Below are positions 8,951 to 18,044 of a stretch of DNA of 64,000 bases, in pieces (the stretch's first letter is position 1; the number at the start of each line of letters is the position of its first letter). This stretch comes from Allobosea sp. (lineage in GTDB: Bacteria > Pseudomonadota > Alphaproteobacteria > Rhizobiales > Beijerinckiaceae), in the NCBI RefSeq assembly GCF_017308075.1, contig NZ_JAFKFX010000024.1, forward strand, positions 186,001-250,000, given 5' to 3'. The position numbers and the translations under genes are program-made. Under the pieces are notes generated by a model. It ran no database searches. It saw only the letters and a list, made by a program, of their open reading frames with translations, and was not told the origin of the DNA.

Positions 8951-11698
8951 ATGGTTGAGAACGTCCGGATAATGTCCAGCGACGAATCCCAGTTCCGTGA
9001 GGCGGGCCGGCCCGACCCTGACGCCCTGCTGTCATCGGCCGGTCGCGGCAAGCGCGGCCGGCTGAAGATATTCCTCGGTATGGCGCCGGGGGTCGGCAAA
9101 ACCTACGAGATGCTGACGCAGGGGCGGCGGGCCCAGGCCGAGCATGGCGAGGTGCTGGTCGGCGTCGTCGAGACCCATGGCCGCCGCGAGACGGAAAGCC
9201 TGCTCGAAGGGCTCGAAGTGATGGCCCGCCGGCCGATCGAGCATCGCGGCCGCATCCTGATGGAGTTCGATCTCGACGCCGCGCTCGCCTGCAAGCCGCG
9301 TCTGCTGCTGGTCGACGAATACGCCCATTCCAATGCGCCCGGCAGCCGCCATCCCAAGCGCTGGCAGGATGTCGAGGAGCTGCTCCAGGCCGGCATCGAT
9401 GTCTGGACGACGCTGAACGTCCAGCATCTCGAAAGCCTGGTCGAAGTGATCTGGAAGATCACCGGCGTGCGCCAGCGCGAGACGGTCCCCGACAGCGCGC
9501 TCAGCCGCGCCGACGAGATCGAGCTGATCGACATCACGCCGACCGAGCTGCGCCAGCGCATGGACGAAGGCAAGGTCTACCTGCCGGAGACGGCGCGGCT
9601 CGCCGCCAGCAACTTCTTCAAGCCCGAGAACCTCACCGCCCTGCGCGAGCTCGCCTTGCGCAGGGCGGCGCAGACCGTCGACGACCAGCTCAGCCAGGCG
9701 ATGAAGCGCGCAGGCGTCGAGGGGCCCTGGGCGGCTGGCGAGCGTATCCTCGTCCTGATCGGTCCCGACGCCATGGCGGGCCCATTGGTTCGCGCCGGCA
9801 GACGGCTCTCCGACATGATGATGGATGCGCCCTGGACGGTTGCCCATGTCGAGCGGCCGAACCGAGCCGATAACGATCCCGGCCGCGGCGCACCGCTCAT
9901 CGAGGCCCTAAAGCTCGCCGAACAGCTCGGCGGGGCGAGCGTCGTGCTCAATGGCGACGATCTCGCCGGCGCGGTGCTCGACTATGCCAGGCGCAACAAC
10001 GTCACCCAGATCGTCGTCGGCAAGTCGCATCGGCGCGGCTGGCGTTCGCTGTTCCACCGCTCGCTCGCTCCGGAACTGCTCAAGGCGCAGAACGGCGCCG
10101 CACTGCACATCATCACCGAGATGGGCTCGGGTCCGTCCGCGGCGCCCGCTTTCACGGGCCCGAAGCCGCGGTTCCAATGGCGCGGCCATGTCGGCGCCGT
10201 CACCATGGTCGGTGCCGCGATCGGCCTCGCCGCCCTGCTCGACCAGCATGTCGAGAACGCCAACCTCGCCATGCTGTTCATGGTCTCAGCGCTCGGCGCA
10301 GGCCTCGCCTTCGGGCTCTGGCCGGCCGTGACCGCCGCGGGCCTCGCCGCCTTCGCCTACAACTTCTTCTTCCTGCAGCCACGGCTCTCCTTCTGGATCG
10401 GTCACCCGGCCGATCTCCTGACCTTCCTCGTCTTCTTTGCGGTCGCGATGACGACCGGCAGCCTGACCGGCCGTGTCCGCGACCAGGCGACTGCGACGGC
10501 AAGACGCGCCTCGGCCATCACCGCTTTGCTCGCCGCGAGCCGCCGCCTTTCCGGCGCCGCCCGCAAGGAGGACGCCGCGGCGATCCTCGCCGAGCAGGTC
10601 TCGGCCGCGACCTCCGGCAAGGTCGTCGTTCTGCTGCCGACCGATGGCGGCGAGATCGCCGCCATTGCCGGAGCGCCAGAGATCGAGCCGCTCTCGACCG
10701 CCGACATGACCGCGGCGCGCTGGACCTGGAATCGTGGCGAGCCGGCTGGCGCCGGCACCGGCACCCTGCCCAATGCCGGCTGGACCTTCCGGGCGCTGCA
10801 GGGCGTGCGCCTGCGCTCCGGGGTCGTCGGCTTCGAGCCGAGCGCGCTGGCGACCGCAGAGAACGAACGCTTCGCGCTCGCCCTGCTCGACCAGGGCGCG
10901 ATCGCGATCGAGCGCGCCGAGCTCGCCGCGGCGGCGGTCGATGCCGAGGCGCTGCGCCGCAGCGACCGCCTGCGCGCGGCTTTGCTCAATTCGGTCAGCC
11001 ATGATCTGCGCACGCCACTCGCCACCGTGCTCGGCTCGGCGACCACCCTGATCGACTATGGCAGCGGCATGAAGCCGGCCGTGCGCGACGATCTCCTGCT
11101 TTCGATCCGCGAGGAGGCAGAACGGCTCAACCGCTATGTCGGCGACCTCCTCGACATGACGAAGCTGGAAGGCGGCGCTCTGGTGGCTCGGCGGGACTGG
11201 ATCGATGTCCGCGACGTCATTGTGGCAGCGCTGGCCCGCGTCTCCCGTCGGCTCGGCCAGCGCCGAGCGCTGCGCGATTTCCCGGCCGAGCTCTCCATGG
11301 TCAGGGCCGACCCCGTCCTGCTCGAACAGGTGCTGGTCAACATCCTCGAAAACGCCATCACCTATAGCGAGGATGGCGCGCTGATCGAGACGGCGGCCTT
11401 TGAAGACCGGGGCAATGTCGTGATCTCGATCGAAGACGAAGGCCGCGGCATTCCGACCGCCGAGCTGGAGCGCGTCTTCGAGAAGTTCCGCCGGCTCGAG
11501 GAGGCGATCGATCGCGGTGGCGAGCGCGGCAAGGGCGCCGGCCTCGGTCTTGCCATCGCGAAGGGTTTCGTCGAGGCCATGGGCGGGCGCATCGCCGCCG
11601 CCAGCCCGATCCGCGAGCGGCCGGACGGCTCGAAGGGCGGCACCCGTATCCTGATCAGCCTGCGCAAAGACATCGCGGGCGGAGAACCCGACGCATGA
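8951..11698 (+). CDS. kdpD: Osmosensitive K+ channel histidine kinase KdpD
   Basis: Membrane sensor kinase that activates KdpE under K+ limitation. The 915-residue protein has the full KdpD architecture: N-terminal KdpD domain with Walker A GMAPGVGKT (43-51), a UspA-like domain, four closely spaced membrane segments (about 405-510), a GAF-like region, a HisKA domain with phosphorylated His684 in SVSHDLRTPL, and an HATPase domain (GAGLGLAIAKG). An in-frame ATG at 8972 is an alternative start. The stop overlaps the kdpE start as ATGA, so the pair is translationally coupled. Confidence 0.97.
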   Translation: MVENVRIMSSDESQFREAGRPDPDALLSSAGRGKRGRLKIFLGMAPGVGKTYEMLTQGRRAQAEHGEVLVGVVETHGRRETESLLEGLEVMARRPIEHRGRILMEFDLDAALACKPRLLLVDEYAHSNAPGSRHPKRWQDVEELLQAGIDVWTTLNVQHLESLVEVIWKITGVRQRETVPDSALSRADEIELIDITPTELRQRMDEGKVYLPETARLAASNFFKPENLTALRELALRRAAQTVDDQLSQAMKRAGVEGPWAAGERILVLIGPDAMAGPLVRAGRRLSDMMMDAPWTVAHVERPNRADNDPGRGAPLIEALKLAEQLGGASVVLNGDDLAGAVLDYARRNNVTQIVVGKSHRRGWRSLFHRSLAPELLKAQNGAALHIITEMGSGPSAAPAFTGPKPRFQWRGHVGAVTMVGAAIGLAALLDQHVENANLAMLFMVSALGAGLAFGLWPAVTAAGLAAFAYNFFFLQPRLSFWIGHPADLLTFLVFFAVAMTTGSLTGRVRDQATATARRASAITALLAASRRLSGAARKEDAAAILAEQVSAATSGKVVVLLPTDGGEIAAIAGAPEIEPLSTADMTAARWTWNRGEPAGAGTGTLPNAGWTFRALQGVRLRSGVVGFEPSALATAENERFALALLDQGAIAIERAELAAAAVDAEALRRSDRLRAALLNSVSHDLRTPLATVLGSATTLIDYGSGMKPAVRDDLLLSIREEAERLNRYVGDLLDMTKLEGGALVARRDWIDVRDVIVAALARVSRRLGQRRALRDFPAELSMVRADPVLLEQVLVNILENAITYSEDGALIETAAFEDRGNVVISIEDEGRGIPTAELERVFEKFRRLEEAIDRGGERGKGAGLGLAIAKGFVEAMGGRIAAASPIRERPDGSKGGTRILISLRKDIAGGEPDA

Positions 11699-12390
11699 CA
11701 GCCTTCCGCCCCCGCATCCTGGTCATTGACGACGAGCCGCAGATCCATCGCTTTCTCGGCCCTGCCCTCGATGCCGCCGGCTACGAGCCGATCCGCGCCG
11801 ACGATGCCACGGCCGGCCTGCGCGAGATCGCCCGCAAGCCGCCCGACGCCGTCGTGCTCGATCTCGGCCTGCCCGACATGGACGGCAAGGAGGCGCTGGC
11901 CAAGGCACGCGCCTTCTATGATGGCCCGGTGATCATCCTCTCGGCCCGCGACCGCGAGACCGAGAAGATCGACGCGCTCGACGCCGGTGCCGACGATTAT
12001 GTCGAGAAACCGTTCGGCGTCGGCGAATTGCTGGCGCGCCTGCGCGTCGCGCTGCGCCACCGCATCGAGCGTCAGGGCGCCGAGCCGGTCCTAGTCGCGG
12101 GCAGCGTCGAGATCGATCTGGTCAACCGCCGGATCAGCCGCGCCGGCGCCCCGGTCAAGCTCTCTCCCAAGGAATACGACCTGCTCGCCTGCCTTGCCGG
12201 CGGCCATGGCCGCGTGCTCACGCACAAGCAGATCCTGACCGCCGTCTGGGGCCCGGCCCATGAGCACGACGTGCAATATCTGCGCGTTTTCGTCGGCCAG
12301 TTGCGCCAGAAGCTCGAGGACGACCCGTCGACCCCCCGGCTGATCGAGACCGAACCCGGCGTCGGCTACCGGCTCGGCGGTCTCGCCTGA
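11695..12390 (+). CDS. kdpE: Response regulator KdpE (OmpR family)
   Basis: Transcription activator of the kdp operon. The 231-residue protein has a receiver domain (acidic pair Asp12/Asp13, phosphorylated Asp56 in VVLDLGLPDMDG, Lys in VEKPFG) and a winged-helix DNA-binding domain from about residue 130 (LSPKEYDLL, GVGYRL end). Starts inside the last codons of kdpD by a 4-base overlap. The direct repeat at 4218-4235 is a plausible target. No strong terminator is seen after the stop. Confidence 0.97.
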   Translation: MTAFRPRILVIDDEPQIHRFLGPALDAAGYEPIRADDATAGLREIARKPPDAVVLDLGLPDMDGKEALAKARAFYDGPVIILSARDRETEKIDALDAGADDYVEKPFGVGELLARLRVALRHRIERQGAEPVLVAGSVEIDLVNRRISRAGAPVKLSPKEYDLLACLAGGHGRVLTHKQILTAVWGPAHEHDVQYLRVFVGQLRQKLEDDPSTPRLIETEPGVGYRLGGLA

Positions 12391-12496
12391 CAAAGGGCAA
12401 GCCATCTGTCGTTCGGCACAGGGCTCGAAAGACAAATTTCCCACATTTGAACGGAAATAAGAAAAATCACGCTATCCAACGTGAATTGATGCGGGG

Positions 12497-12535
12497 CGTT
12501 CGGCGGTTTATTTTCAGCGTTCGTAATAGCGAACG
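12497..12535 (+). promoter_or_regulatory. Candidate operator of the cysI block: palindrome plus half-site
   Basis: CGTTCGTAATAGCGAACG at 12518-12535 is an inverted repeat with 6-base arms and a 6-base centre. An extra half-site CGTTCG at 12497-12502 lies exactly 21 bases (two turns) upstream. The stretch just before it (ATTTGAACGGAAATAAG, then GGTTTATTTTC) is the most AT-rich in the area, as expected for a promoter. A closely similar palindrome precedes the sulfate transporter block at 16944, which suggests a common sulfur regulator. The protein that binds is not in the window. Confidence 0.55.
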
Positions 12536-12612
12536 TAGCGAGCGCCAGTGTCCAGTCCGAAATCGATCGAGAATGAGAGCATCGCGCCCCGCCAGGGCAG
12601 CAGGAGCGTGTG

Positions 12613-12969
12613 ATGGCGGCCTTAGCGAAGCGCCCCGCTTTGCCCGCGATCCTGCTCGCCAACGACCTGCGCGACGGCGATGTCGTCTTCGCCTCCGCGG
12701 CGGGCGCAGCACTGGCCTGGACGCGCGACCCGGCGCTGGCGCTGGTCGCCAATGATGATCCCGGCGCCGAGCGCCTGGAAGCCTTCGCCGTGGTCGAGTT
12801 CGGAGCTCAGCGCGTCGTCGACGCCTATCTCGTCGACGTCGAGACGGAGACCGGCCGTCCGGTGCCCCGCCATTATCGCGAGCGGATGAAGACGCTCGGA
12901 CCGAGCAATCGCCGGGATCTCGGCAAGCAGGCCGGCGAAGGCATTGCGCCTTCCGGTCAGAGGGCCTGA
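12613..12969 (+). CDS. DUF2849 domain protein of the cysteine synthesis operon
   Basis: A 118-residue soluble protein that I assign to DUF2849, a family known mainly as the gene just before cysI in alphaproteobacteria. Visible features are the PAILLANDLRDGDVVF start and a C-terminal half rich in acidic and basic residues (VDAYLVDVE, RHYRERMKTLGPSNRRDL). Its function is unknown. The ATG at 12613 has AGGAG 6 bases upstream; a GTG directly before it is an alternative. It is 3 bases from cysI, so the two are surely cotranscribed; a role in sulfite reduction is an inference from that. Confidence 0.8.
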   Translation: MAALAKRPALPAILLANDLRDGDVVFASAAGAALAWTRDPALALVANDDPGAERLEAFAVVEFGAQRVVDAYLVDVETETGRPVPRHYRERMKTLGPSNRRDLGKQAGEGIAPSGQRA

Positions 12970-12972
12970 CAG

Positions 12973-14640
12973 ATGTATCGTTACGACGAATTCGACGAGC
13001 GCTTCGTGCGCGAGCGGGTGGCGCAGTTCAGTGATCAGGTCGCCCGCCGCCTCGACGGTTCGCTGACCGAGGACGAGTTCAAACCGCTGCGGCTGAAGAA
13101 CGGCGTCTATCTCCAGCTCCATGCCTACATGCTGCGGATCGCCATTCCCTATGGCACGCTGTCCTCACGCCAGCTCCGCCAGCTCGCGCTGATCGGCGAG
13201 CGCTTCGACCGCGGCTACGGCCATTTCACCACGCGCACCAACCTGCAGTTCAACTGGCCGAAGCTGCGCGACGTGCCCGAGATACTCGGGCTGCTTGCCG
13301 ATGTCGAGATGCATTGCATCCAGACCTCCGGCAACTGCATCCGCAACGTCACGGCCGACCATTTTGCCGGCATCGCCCGCGACGAGATCGAGGATCCGCG
13401 CCCGACTGCCGAACTGATCCGGCAATGGTCGTCGCAGCATCCCGAATTCAGCTACCTGCCGCGCAAGTTCAAGATTGCGGTGACCGGCGCCGAGCAGGAC
13501 CGGGCGGTGATCAAGGCCCATGATATCGGCCTGCGCATCCGCCGCCATCCCGATACGCACGAGACTTGCTACGAGGTCAGCGTCGGCGGCGGCCTCGGGC
13601 GTACGCCGATGATCGGCAAGGTGGTGCGCGACTATCTGCCCAAGGCAGATCTGCTCGCCTATCTCGAGGCGATCATGCGGGTCTATAATCTCGAAGGCCG
13701 ACGCGACAACAAGTACAAGGCCAGGGTCAAGATCCTCGTCCACGAGACCGGCCACGCGGAGTTCACCCGCCGCGTCGAGGTGGAGTTCGCCGCACTCGAC
13801 GGCCCCTCGATCAATGCCGATCCCGAAGAGGTCGCGCGCATCGCCGCCTATTTCGCGCCGCCCGCCTATCGGGCGCTGCCGGAGACGAGCACGGCGCTGG
13901 AGACAGCCCGGGCCGGAAATCCCGATTTCGATCGCTGGGTCGAGGTCAACACCACCGCCCACAAGCAGCCGGGCTATGCGGCCGTGACGATCTCGCTGAA
14001 GACGGTCGGCGAGGCGCCCGGGGACGCAACCAGCGAACAGATGCGGCTCATCGCCGATCTCGCCGAGGAGTTCTCCTTCTCGGAGATCCGCGTTACCCAT
14101 GCGCAGAACCTCGTTCTGCCGCATGTGAAGCTGTCGGATCTCTTCGCGATCTGGCGGCGCCTCGGGGAAACCGGGCTCGCGAGCGCCAATATCGGCCTGA
14201 TCACCGACATCATCGCCTGCCCCGGCCTCGACTATTGCGCACTCGCGACGGCGCGTTCGATCCCGATCGCCCAGGCCATCGCCCGCCGCTTCGCCGAGGA
14301 TGCGCGGCAGCAAGAGATCGGCGCGCTCAACATCAAGATCTCCGGCTGCATCAACGCCTGCGGCCACCACCATGTCGGCCATATCGGCATTCTCGGCCTC
14401 GAGAAGCGCGGCATCGAATCCTACCAGATCACGCTCGGCGGCGACGCCACCCAGGATGCGGCGATCGGCGAGATTCTCGGTCCCGGCCTCGCGGCCGAGG
14501 AGGTGCCGGATGCGATCGAGCGCATCGTCGCGGTCTATCTGGAGCAGCGCCAAGCCGGCGAAAGCTTCATCGAGAATGTCCGCCGCCTCGGCCTTGCTCC
14601 CTTCAAGGCCGCTTTCCTGGAGCTCGACCGTGCTGCTTGA
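12973..14640 (+). CDS. cysI: Sulfite reductase haemoprotein beta component (nitrite/sulfite reductase family)
   Basis: Reduces sulfite to sulfide with six electrons, using sirohaem and a 4Fe-4S cluster. In the 555-residue product the cluster/sirohaem cysteines are Cys416-x5-Cys422 and Cys459-x3-Cys463 (ACPGLDYC and GCINACGHH), and the TSGNCIRNVTADH segment is the sirohaem-site signature. No cysJ flavoprotein gene lies nearby, so the electron donor is probably a ferredoxin. Sulfite rather than nitrite is preferred as substrate because of the cys neighbours. Overlaps the next gene by 11 bases. Confidence 0.94.
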   Translation: MYRYDEFDERFVRERVAQFSDQVARRLDGSLTEDEFKPLRLKNGVYLQLHAYMLRIAIPYGTLSSRQLRQLALIGERFDRGYGHFTTRTNLQFNWPKLRDVPEILGLLADVEMHCIQTSGNCIRNVTADHFAGIARDEIEDPRPTAELIRQWSSQHPEFSYLPRKFKIAVTGAEQDRAVIKAHDIGLRIRRHPDTHETCYEVSVGGGLGRTPMIGKVVRDYLPKADLLAYLEAIMRVYNLEGRRDNKYKARVKILVHETGHAEFTRRVEVEFAALDGPSINADPEEVARIAAYFAPPAYRALPETSTALETARAGNPDFDRWVEVNTTAHKQPGYAAVTISLKTVGEAPGDATSEQMRLIADLAEEFSFSEIRVTHAQNLVLPHVKLSDLFAIWRRLGETGLASANIGLITDIIACPGLDYCALATARSIPIAQAIARRFAEDARQQEIGALNIKISGCINACGHHHVGHIGILGLEKRGIESYQITLGGDATQDAAIGEILGPGLAAEEVPDAIERIVAVYLEQRQAGESFIENVRRLGLAPFKAAFLELDRAA

Positions 14641-15142
14641 TCGCAACGGACCCGCATCCGATCCCTGGACGCAGAGCGATGGCGCCGCCATCGGCAATAT
14701 CCCGCTCGCCCTCGTCCCTTGGGAGGCGCTGCCGGAAGCTCTCGCCAACAGGGCGCCGGGCCAGCAGATCGGCGTGGTGATTCCCAACAGCCTCGCCATC
14801 GCCGAGATCGAGGCGCTGCTGCCGGAGCTTGCGTTGATCGCGATCGGCTTTCCCGCCTATTCCGACGGCCGCGGCTTCAGCCTTGCGAGGCAGCTCCGGC
14901 GTGCCGGCTTCACCGGCAGGCTGCGCGCCAGCGGTCCGCTGATCGTCGACCAGTTCGCCTATGCGCTGTTCTGCGGCTTCGACGAGATCGCGCTGCCGGC
15001 CTCCAGCGCCGGGCGCCAGCCGGCGGAGCAATGGCAGCGGGCGCTAGGCCATGTCGGCGCGCGCTATCAGCGCGGCTATGGCGACGGCGGCAGCATCCTC
15101 GACCAGCGCCGGGCGAAGCGCCTGGCGCAGGCGGCGGGCTGA
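14630..15142 (+). CDS. DUF934 domain protein of the cysteine synthesis operon
   Basis: A 170-residue soluble protein assigned to DUF934, a family of unknown function found next to cysI and cysH. Visible family features are the VVIPNSLAIAEIEALLPELALIAIGFPAYSDGRGFSLARQLR-like central block (split here by its conserved FPAYSDGR and FSLARQLR motifs) and the ARYQRGYGDGG segment near the C-terminus. The start is a GTG at 14630 inside the end of cysI, with GGAG 7 bases before it; translation is therefore coupled to cysI. Confidence 0.85.
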   Translation: MLLDRNGPASDPWTQSDGAAIGNIPLALVPWEALPEALANRAPGQQIGVVIPNSLAIAEIEALLPELALIAIGFPAYSDGRGFSLARQLRRAGFTGRLRASGPLIVDQFAYALFCGFDEIALPASSAGRQPAEQWQRALGHVGARYQRGYGDGGSILDQRRAKRLAQAAG

Positions 15143-15219
15143 CGGCGATGAGGAGCGCGGCGCAGCAGCATGAACTGCGGCCGGCCGATCGCCATAGCGA
15201 CGATCATTGGGAGGAAGCC

Positions 15220-15387
15220 ATGCTGACGAGCGCCCTCGACCAGCTGGAGTCCAGCCCCCGCGAACGCTGGTTCGATCTTTGCTTCCGCCTTATCATCCTT
15301 GCGCTCGCCGGGCTTTGGCTGTTCATGCCGCCGAGCAGCGAGACGCAAGGGCCGCCGGACGTGAAAGCAGCAGTGACGCCAAGATGA
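15220..15387 (+). CDS. 55-aa single-helix membrane protein between DUF934 and cysG
   Basis: Encodes 55 residues: a short charged N-terminus, one hydrophobic helix near residues 21-37 and a Pro-rich tail. The ATG at 15220 has GGGAGG 5 bases upstream (15209-15214), stronger than the in-frame ATG at 15148. Its stop overlaps the cysG start as ATGA, so it is firmly embedded in the operon. I do not recognise a family. Its place hints at a membrane anchor or small partner for the sulfite-reduction proteins, which is speculation. Confidence 0.65.
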   Translation: MLTSALDQLESSPRERWFDLCFRLIILALAGLWLFMPPSSETQGPPDVKAAVTPR

Positions 15388-16838
15388 CCGACAGAGCCCC
15401 GCGCCCGACCGCCCCGCGCCGCATCGAGCGGCTCGCGACGCTGCCGCTGTTCCACAAGCTGGACGGGCGCAAGGTCGTGCTGGCCGGTTCAAGCGAGGGT
15501 GCGCTCTGGAAGGCGGAGCTGCTGGCTTCCGCCGGCTGCAACCTTCTGATCCTCGCAGGCGGCAGCGCCGAGATGTTCGCAGAACTCGCCGCCGATCCGC
15601 CATCCGGCACGGTCGAAGTCCTCGCGCGCAACTGGCAAGCTGCCGATCTCGACGGGGCGACGCTCGCCATCGCCGATATCGACGCGGTCGAAGAGGCGAA
15701 GGCCTTCGCCGCCGCCGCACGCCAGCTCGGCGTTCCCGTCAATCTCGTCGACAAGCCGGAATTCTGCGATTTCGCCTTCGGCTCGCTGGTCAACCGTTCG
15801 CCTCTGGTCGTGGCGATCTCGACCGACGGCGCCGCTCCCGTCTTCGGCCAGGCGATTCGCGCCAAGATCGAGGCGTTGCTGCCGGCCGGGCTGAAGCACT
15901 GGGCCCAGGCCGCCAAGGACTGGCGCCCGGCCGTGCAGGAGCGCGAGCTCGCCTTTCCCGCGCGCCGCTCCTTCTGGGAGAGCTTCACCAGTCTTGCCTT
16001 CGGCGAGCCGCAGCGCCGGCCGGATGCCGGTGATCATGCCAGCCTGCGCAGCACGCTCGACCAGATCGAGGCGTCGGGTTCGGCAGGTGGGCGCGTAACC
16101 CTGGTCGGTGCAGGCCCCGGCGATCCCGAATTGCTGACGCTGAAGGCGATCCGCGCTTTGCAGAGCGCCGACATCATTCTCTACGACGACCTCGTTTCCA
16201 CCGATGTGCTGGAACTCGCCCGGCGCGAGGCCAAGCGGCTGCTGGTCGGCAAGCAGGGCTACGGCCCGTCCGTGAAACAGGACGACATCAACGCCATGCT
16301 GGTGGCGCTCGCCGGCCAGGGCAAGCATGTCGTCCGGCTGAAGGGCGGCGACCCCGGCATCTTCGGTCGCGCCGGCGAGGAGATCGAAGCCTGCGCCCAG
16401 GCCGGCATTCCAGTCGCGATCGTGCCTGGCATCTCGGCCGCTCAGGGCGCAGCCGCGTCGCTCGGCCTGTCGCTGACCCATCGCGACCACGCAAGACGGC
16501 TACAATTCGTCACCGGCCATGCCCGCGACGGGCAACTGCCCAGGGATATCGACTGGGCCGCGATGGCCGACCCGGTCGCCACGACGGTGGTCTACATGGC
16601 GCGGGCCACCCTCGCCGCCTTCCGCGACGGCGCGCTCGCCGCCGGAATCGATCCGGCGACGCCGGCCATCGCGATCTTCGGGGCGACGCGCCCGGACGAG
16701 GCACGTGTCTCCGGCACGGTCGCCGATCTGCCCGAGCGCCTCGGCGAGCTGCCGAGCAAGGGGCCGGTCCTCGTGATCATCGGCCACGCCATGGGCGCGG
16801 CCGTGTCGGCTGCCATTCGCCAGCAGGCTCGCGCCTGA
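15384..16838 (+). CDS. cysG: Sirohaem synthase CysG (dehydrogenase/ferrochelatase plus SUMT)
   Basis: Makes sirohaem, the cofactor of CysI, from uroporphyrinogen III. The 484-residue protein has an N-terminal NAD-binding precorrin-2 dehydrogenase/ferrochelatase part (VVLAGSSEGALWKAELLASAG near 28-48 read in pieces, NLVDKPEFCDFAFGSLV) and a C-terminal methyltransferase part (VTLVGAGPGDPELLTLKA, VVRLKGGDPGIFGR, VVPGISAAQGAAASLG). The ATG at 15384 follows the ATGA overlap with the small membrane gene; the open frame upstream is not CysG-like. A hairpin follows 9 bases after the stop. Confidence 0.95.
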   Translation: MTDRAPRPTAPRRIERLATLPLFHKLDGRKVVLAGSSEGALWKAELLASAGCNLLILAGGSAEMFAELAADPPSGTVEVLARNWQAADLDGATLAIADIDAVEEAKAFAAAARQLGVPVNLVDKPEFCDFAFGSLVNRSPLVVAISTDGAAPVFGQAIRAKIEALLPAGLKHWAQAAKDWRPAVQERELAFPARRSFWESFTSLAFGEPQRRPDAGDHASLRSTLDQIEASGSAGGRVTLVGAGPGDPELLTLKAIRALQSADIILYDDLVSTDVLELARREAKRLLVGKQGYGPSVKQDDINAMLVALAGQGKHVVRLKGGDPGIFGRAGEEIEACAQAGIPVAIVPGISAAQGAAASLGLSLTHRDHARRLQFVTGHARDGQLPRDIDWAAMADPVATTVVYMARATLAAFRDGALAAGIDPATPAIAIFGATRPDEARVSGTVADLPERLGELPSKGPVLVIIGHAMGAAVSAAIRQQARA

Positions 16839-16846
16839 GATTGAAC

Positions 16847-16882
16847 CGATCGGCCGGAGAGGCGTTTTCTCTCTGGCGATCG
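16847..16882 (+). terminator. Hairpin closing the cysI-cysG block
   Basis: CGATCGGCCGGAGAG and CTCTCTGGCGATCG form a long imperfect stem (one bulge, one mismatch) around the loop GCGTTTT, starting 8 bases after the cysG stop. No long T-run follows, so termination may be partial or Rho-assisted. It separates the first cys block from the second promoter at about 16944. Confidence 0.5.
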
Positions 16883-16943
16883 ATGTTTGGAAAGGCTCTA
16901 CTGCCACACGCGGTTGAGTGCATGCCGCTAATTCAGTACGTTT

Positions 16944-16961
16944 CGTTTGTTATTTCGAACG
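16944..16961 (+). promoter_or_regulatory. Candidate operator of the sulfate transporter block
   Basis: CGTTTGTTATTTCGAACG matches the palindrome before the cysI block at 14 of 18 positions, including all of the right arm CGAACG. It lies 39 bases before the ATG of the sulfate-binding protein gene. TTCAGTACGTTTCG just upstream adds another CGTT half-site. The shared sequence and shared pathway argue for one regulator acting on both. Confidence 0.55.
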
Positions 16962-17000
16962 GTCTTTCCCTCCCCGGGCCGTTCAATACGGAGCACTGAC

Positions 17001-18041
17001 ATGACGCGACAGAGACTTCGCCATCTGCTTCACGCCGGATTGACGCTCGGCGCCTTCTCGCTCTGCTTCGGGCTCGTGACCGGTGTCCGCGCCCAGACCG
17101 AGCTGCTCAACGTCTCCTATGACCCGACCCGCGAACTCTATCGCGAGATCAATGCGGCGTTCATCGCCGATTGGAACGCCAGGAATCAGCAGAAGACGAT
17201 CCGGACGATCCGGCAATCGCATGGCGGCTCCGGCGCGCAGGCCCGCACGGTCATCGACGGCCTCAATGCCGACGTGCTGACGCTGGCGCTCGCCGGCGAC
17301 ATCGACGCCGTGGCGCAGCGCTCCAAGAAACTGCCGGAGAACTGGCAGTCGCGCCTGCCGCACAACTCCTCGCCCTATACCTCGACCATCGTCTTCCTGG
17401 TCCGCAAGGGCAATCCGAAGGCGATCAAGGACTGGGGCGATCTGGTGAAGCCGGGCGTCCAGATCATCACGCCGAACCCGAAGACCTCGGGCGGCGCACG
17501 CTGGAACTATCTCGCCGCCTGGGCCTATGCCGAGAAGGCCTTCAACAAGGACGAGGCCAAGATCCGCGACTACATCGCCAAGCTCCTGGCGAACGTTCCG
17601 GTGCTCGACACCGGCGCGCGCGGCGCGACCACGACCTTCACCCAGCGCGGTATCGGCGACGTCTTCCTGTCCTGGGAGAACGAGGCCTTCCTGGCGCTGA
17701 AGGAGTTCGGCGCGGACAAGTTCGACATCGTCGTACCCTCGCTCTCGATCCTTGCCGAGCCGCCGGTGACGGTGGTCGACGGTAATGTCGACGCCAAGGG
17801 CACGCGGGCCGAAGCGCAGGCCTATCTCGACTTCCTCTACACGCCGAAGGGGCAGGCGATCATCGCCAAGCATCATTATCGCCCGCGCAATCCCGAGGCC
17901 GCCGATCCCAAGGACATCGCCAAGTTCCCGAAGGTCGAGCTCATCACCATCGATGCCGCCTTCGGTGGCTGGTCCAAGGCGCAGCCCGCCCATTTCGGCG
18001 ATGGCGGCACCTTCGACCAGCTCTACAAGCCGACGCGCTGA
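17001..18041 (+). CDS. Sulfate/thiosulfate ABC transporter substrate-binding protein
   Basis: Periplasmic receptor for sulfate (or thiosulfate) import, 346 residues, normal for Sbp/CysP. A signal peptide ends near VRAQ (residue 30). The mature protein begins [13 protein letters not shown], a family signature, followed by [10 protein letters not shown] and [13 protein letters not shown], which line the oxyanion site. GGAG lies 7 bases before the ATG at 17001. The choice between Sbp and CysP cannot be made by eye. First gene of a tight block: cysT follows after 3 bases. Confidence 0.94.
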   Translation: MTRQRLRHLLHAGLTLGAFSLCFGLVTGVRAQTELLNVSYDPTRELYREINAAFIADWNARNQQKTIRTIRQSHGGSGAQARTVIDGLNADVLTLALAGDIDAVAQRSKKLPENWQSRLPHNSSPYTSTIVFLVRKGNPKAIKDWGDLVKPGVQIITPNPKTSGGARWNYLAAWAYAEKAFNKDEAKIRDYIAKLLANVPVLDTGARGATTTFTQRGIGDVFLSWENEAFLALKEFGADKFDIVVPSLSILAEPPVTVVDGNVDAKGTRAEAQAYLDFLYTPKGQAIIAKHHYRPRNPEAADPKDIAKFPKVELITIDAAFGGWSKAQPAHFGDGGTFDQLYKPTR

Positions 18042-18044
18042 ACC

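Noticed and set aside
12467-12482. CACG...CGTG inverted repeat upstream of the cysI operator
   Set aside because: Only 4-base arms and no second copy at the other cys promoter.
13165-14799. 544-codon open frame antisense to cysI
   Set aside because: No recognisable motif and complete overlap with a certain gene.
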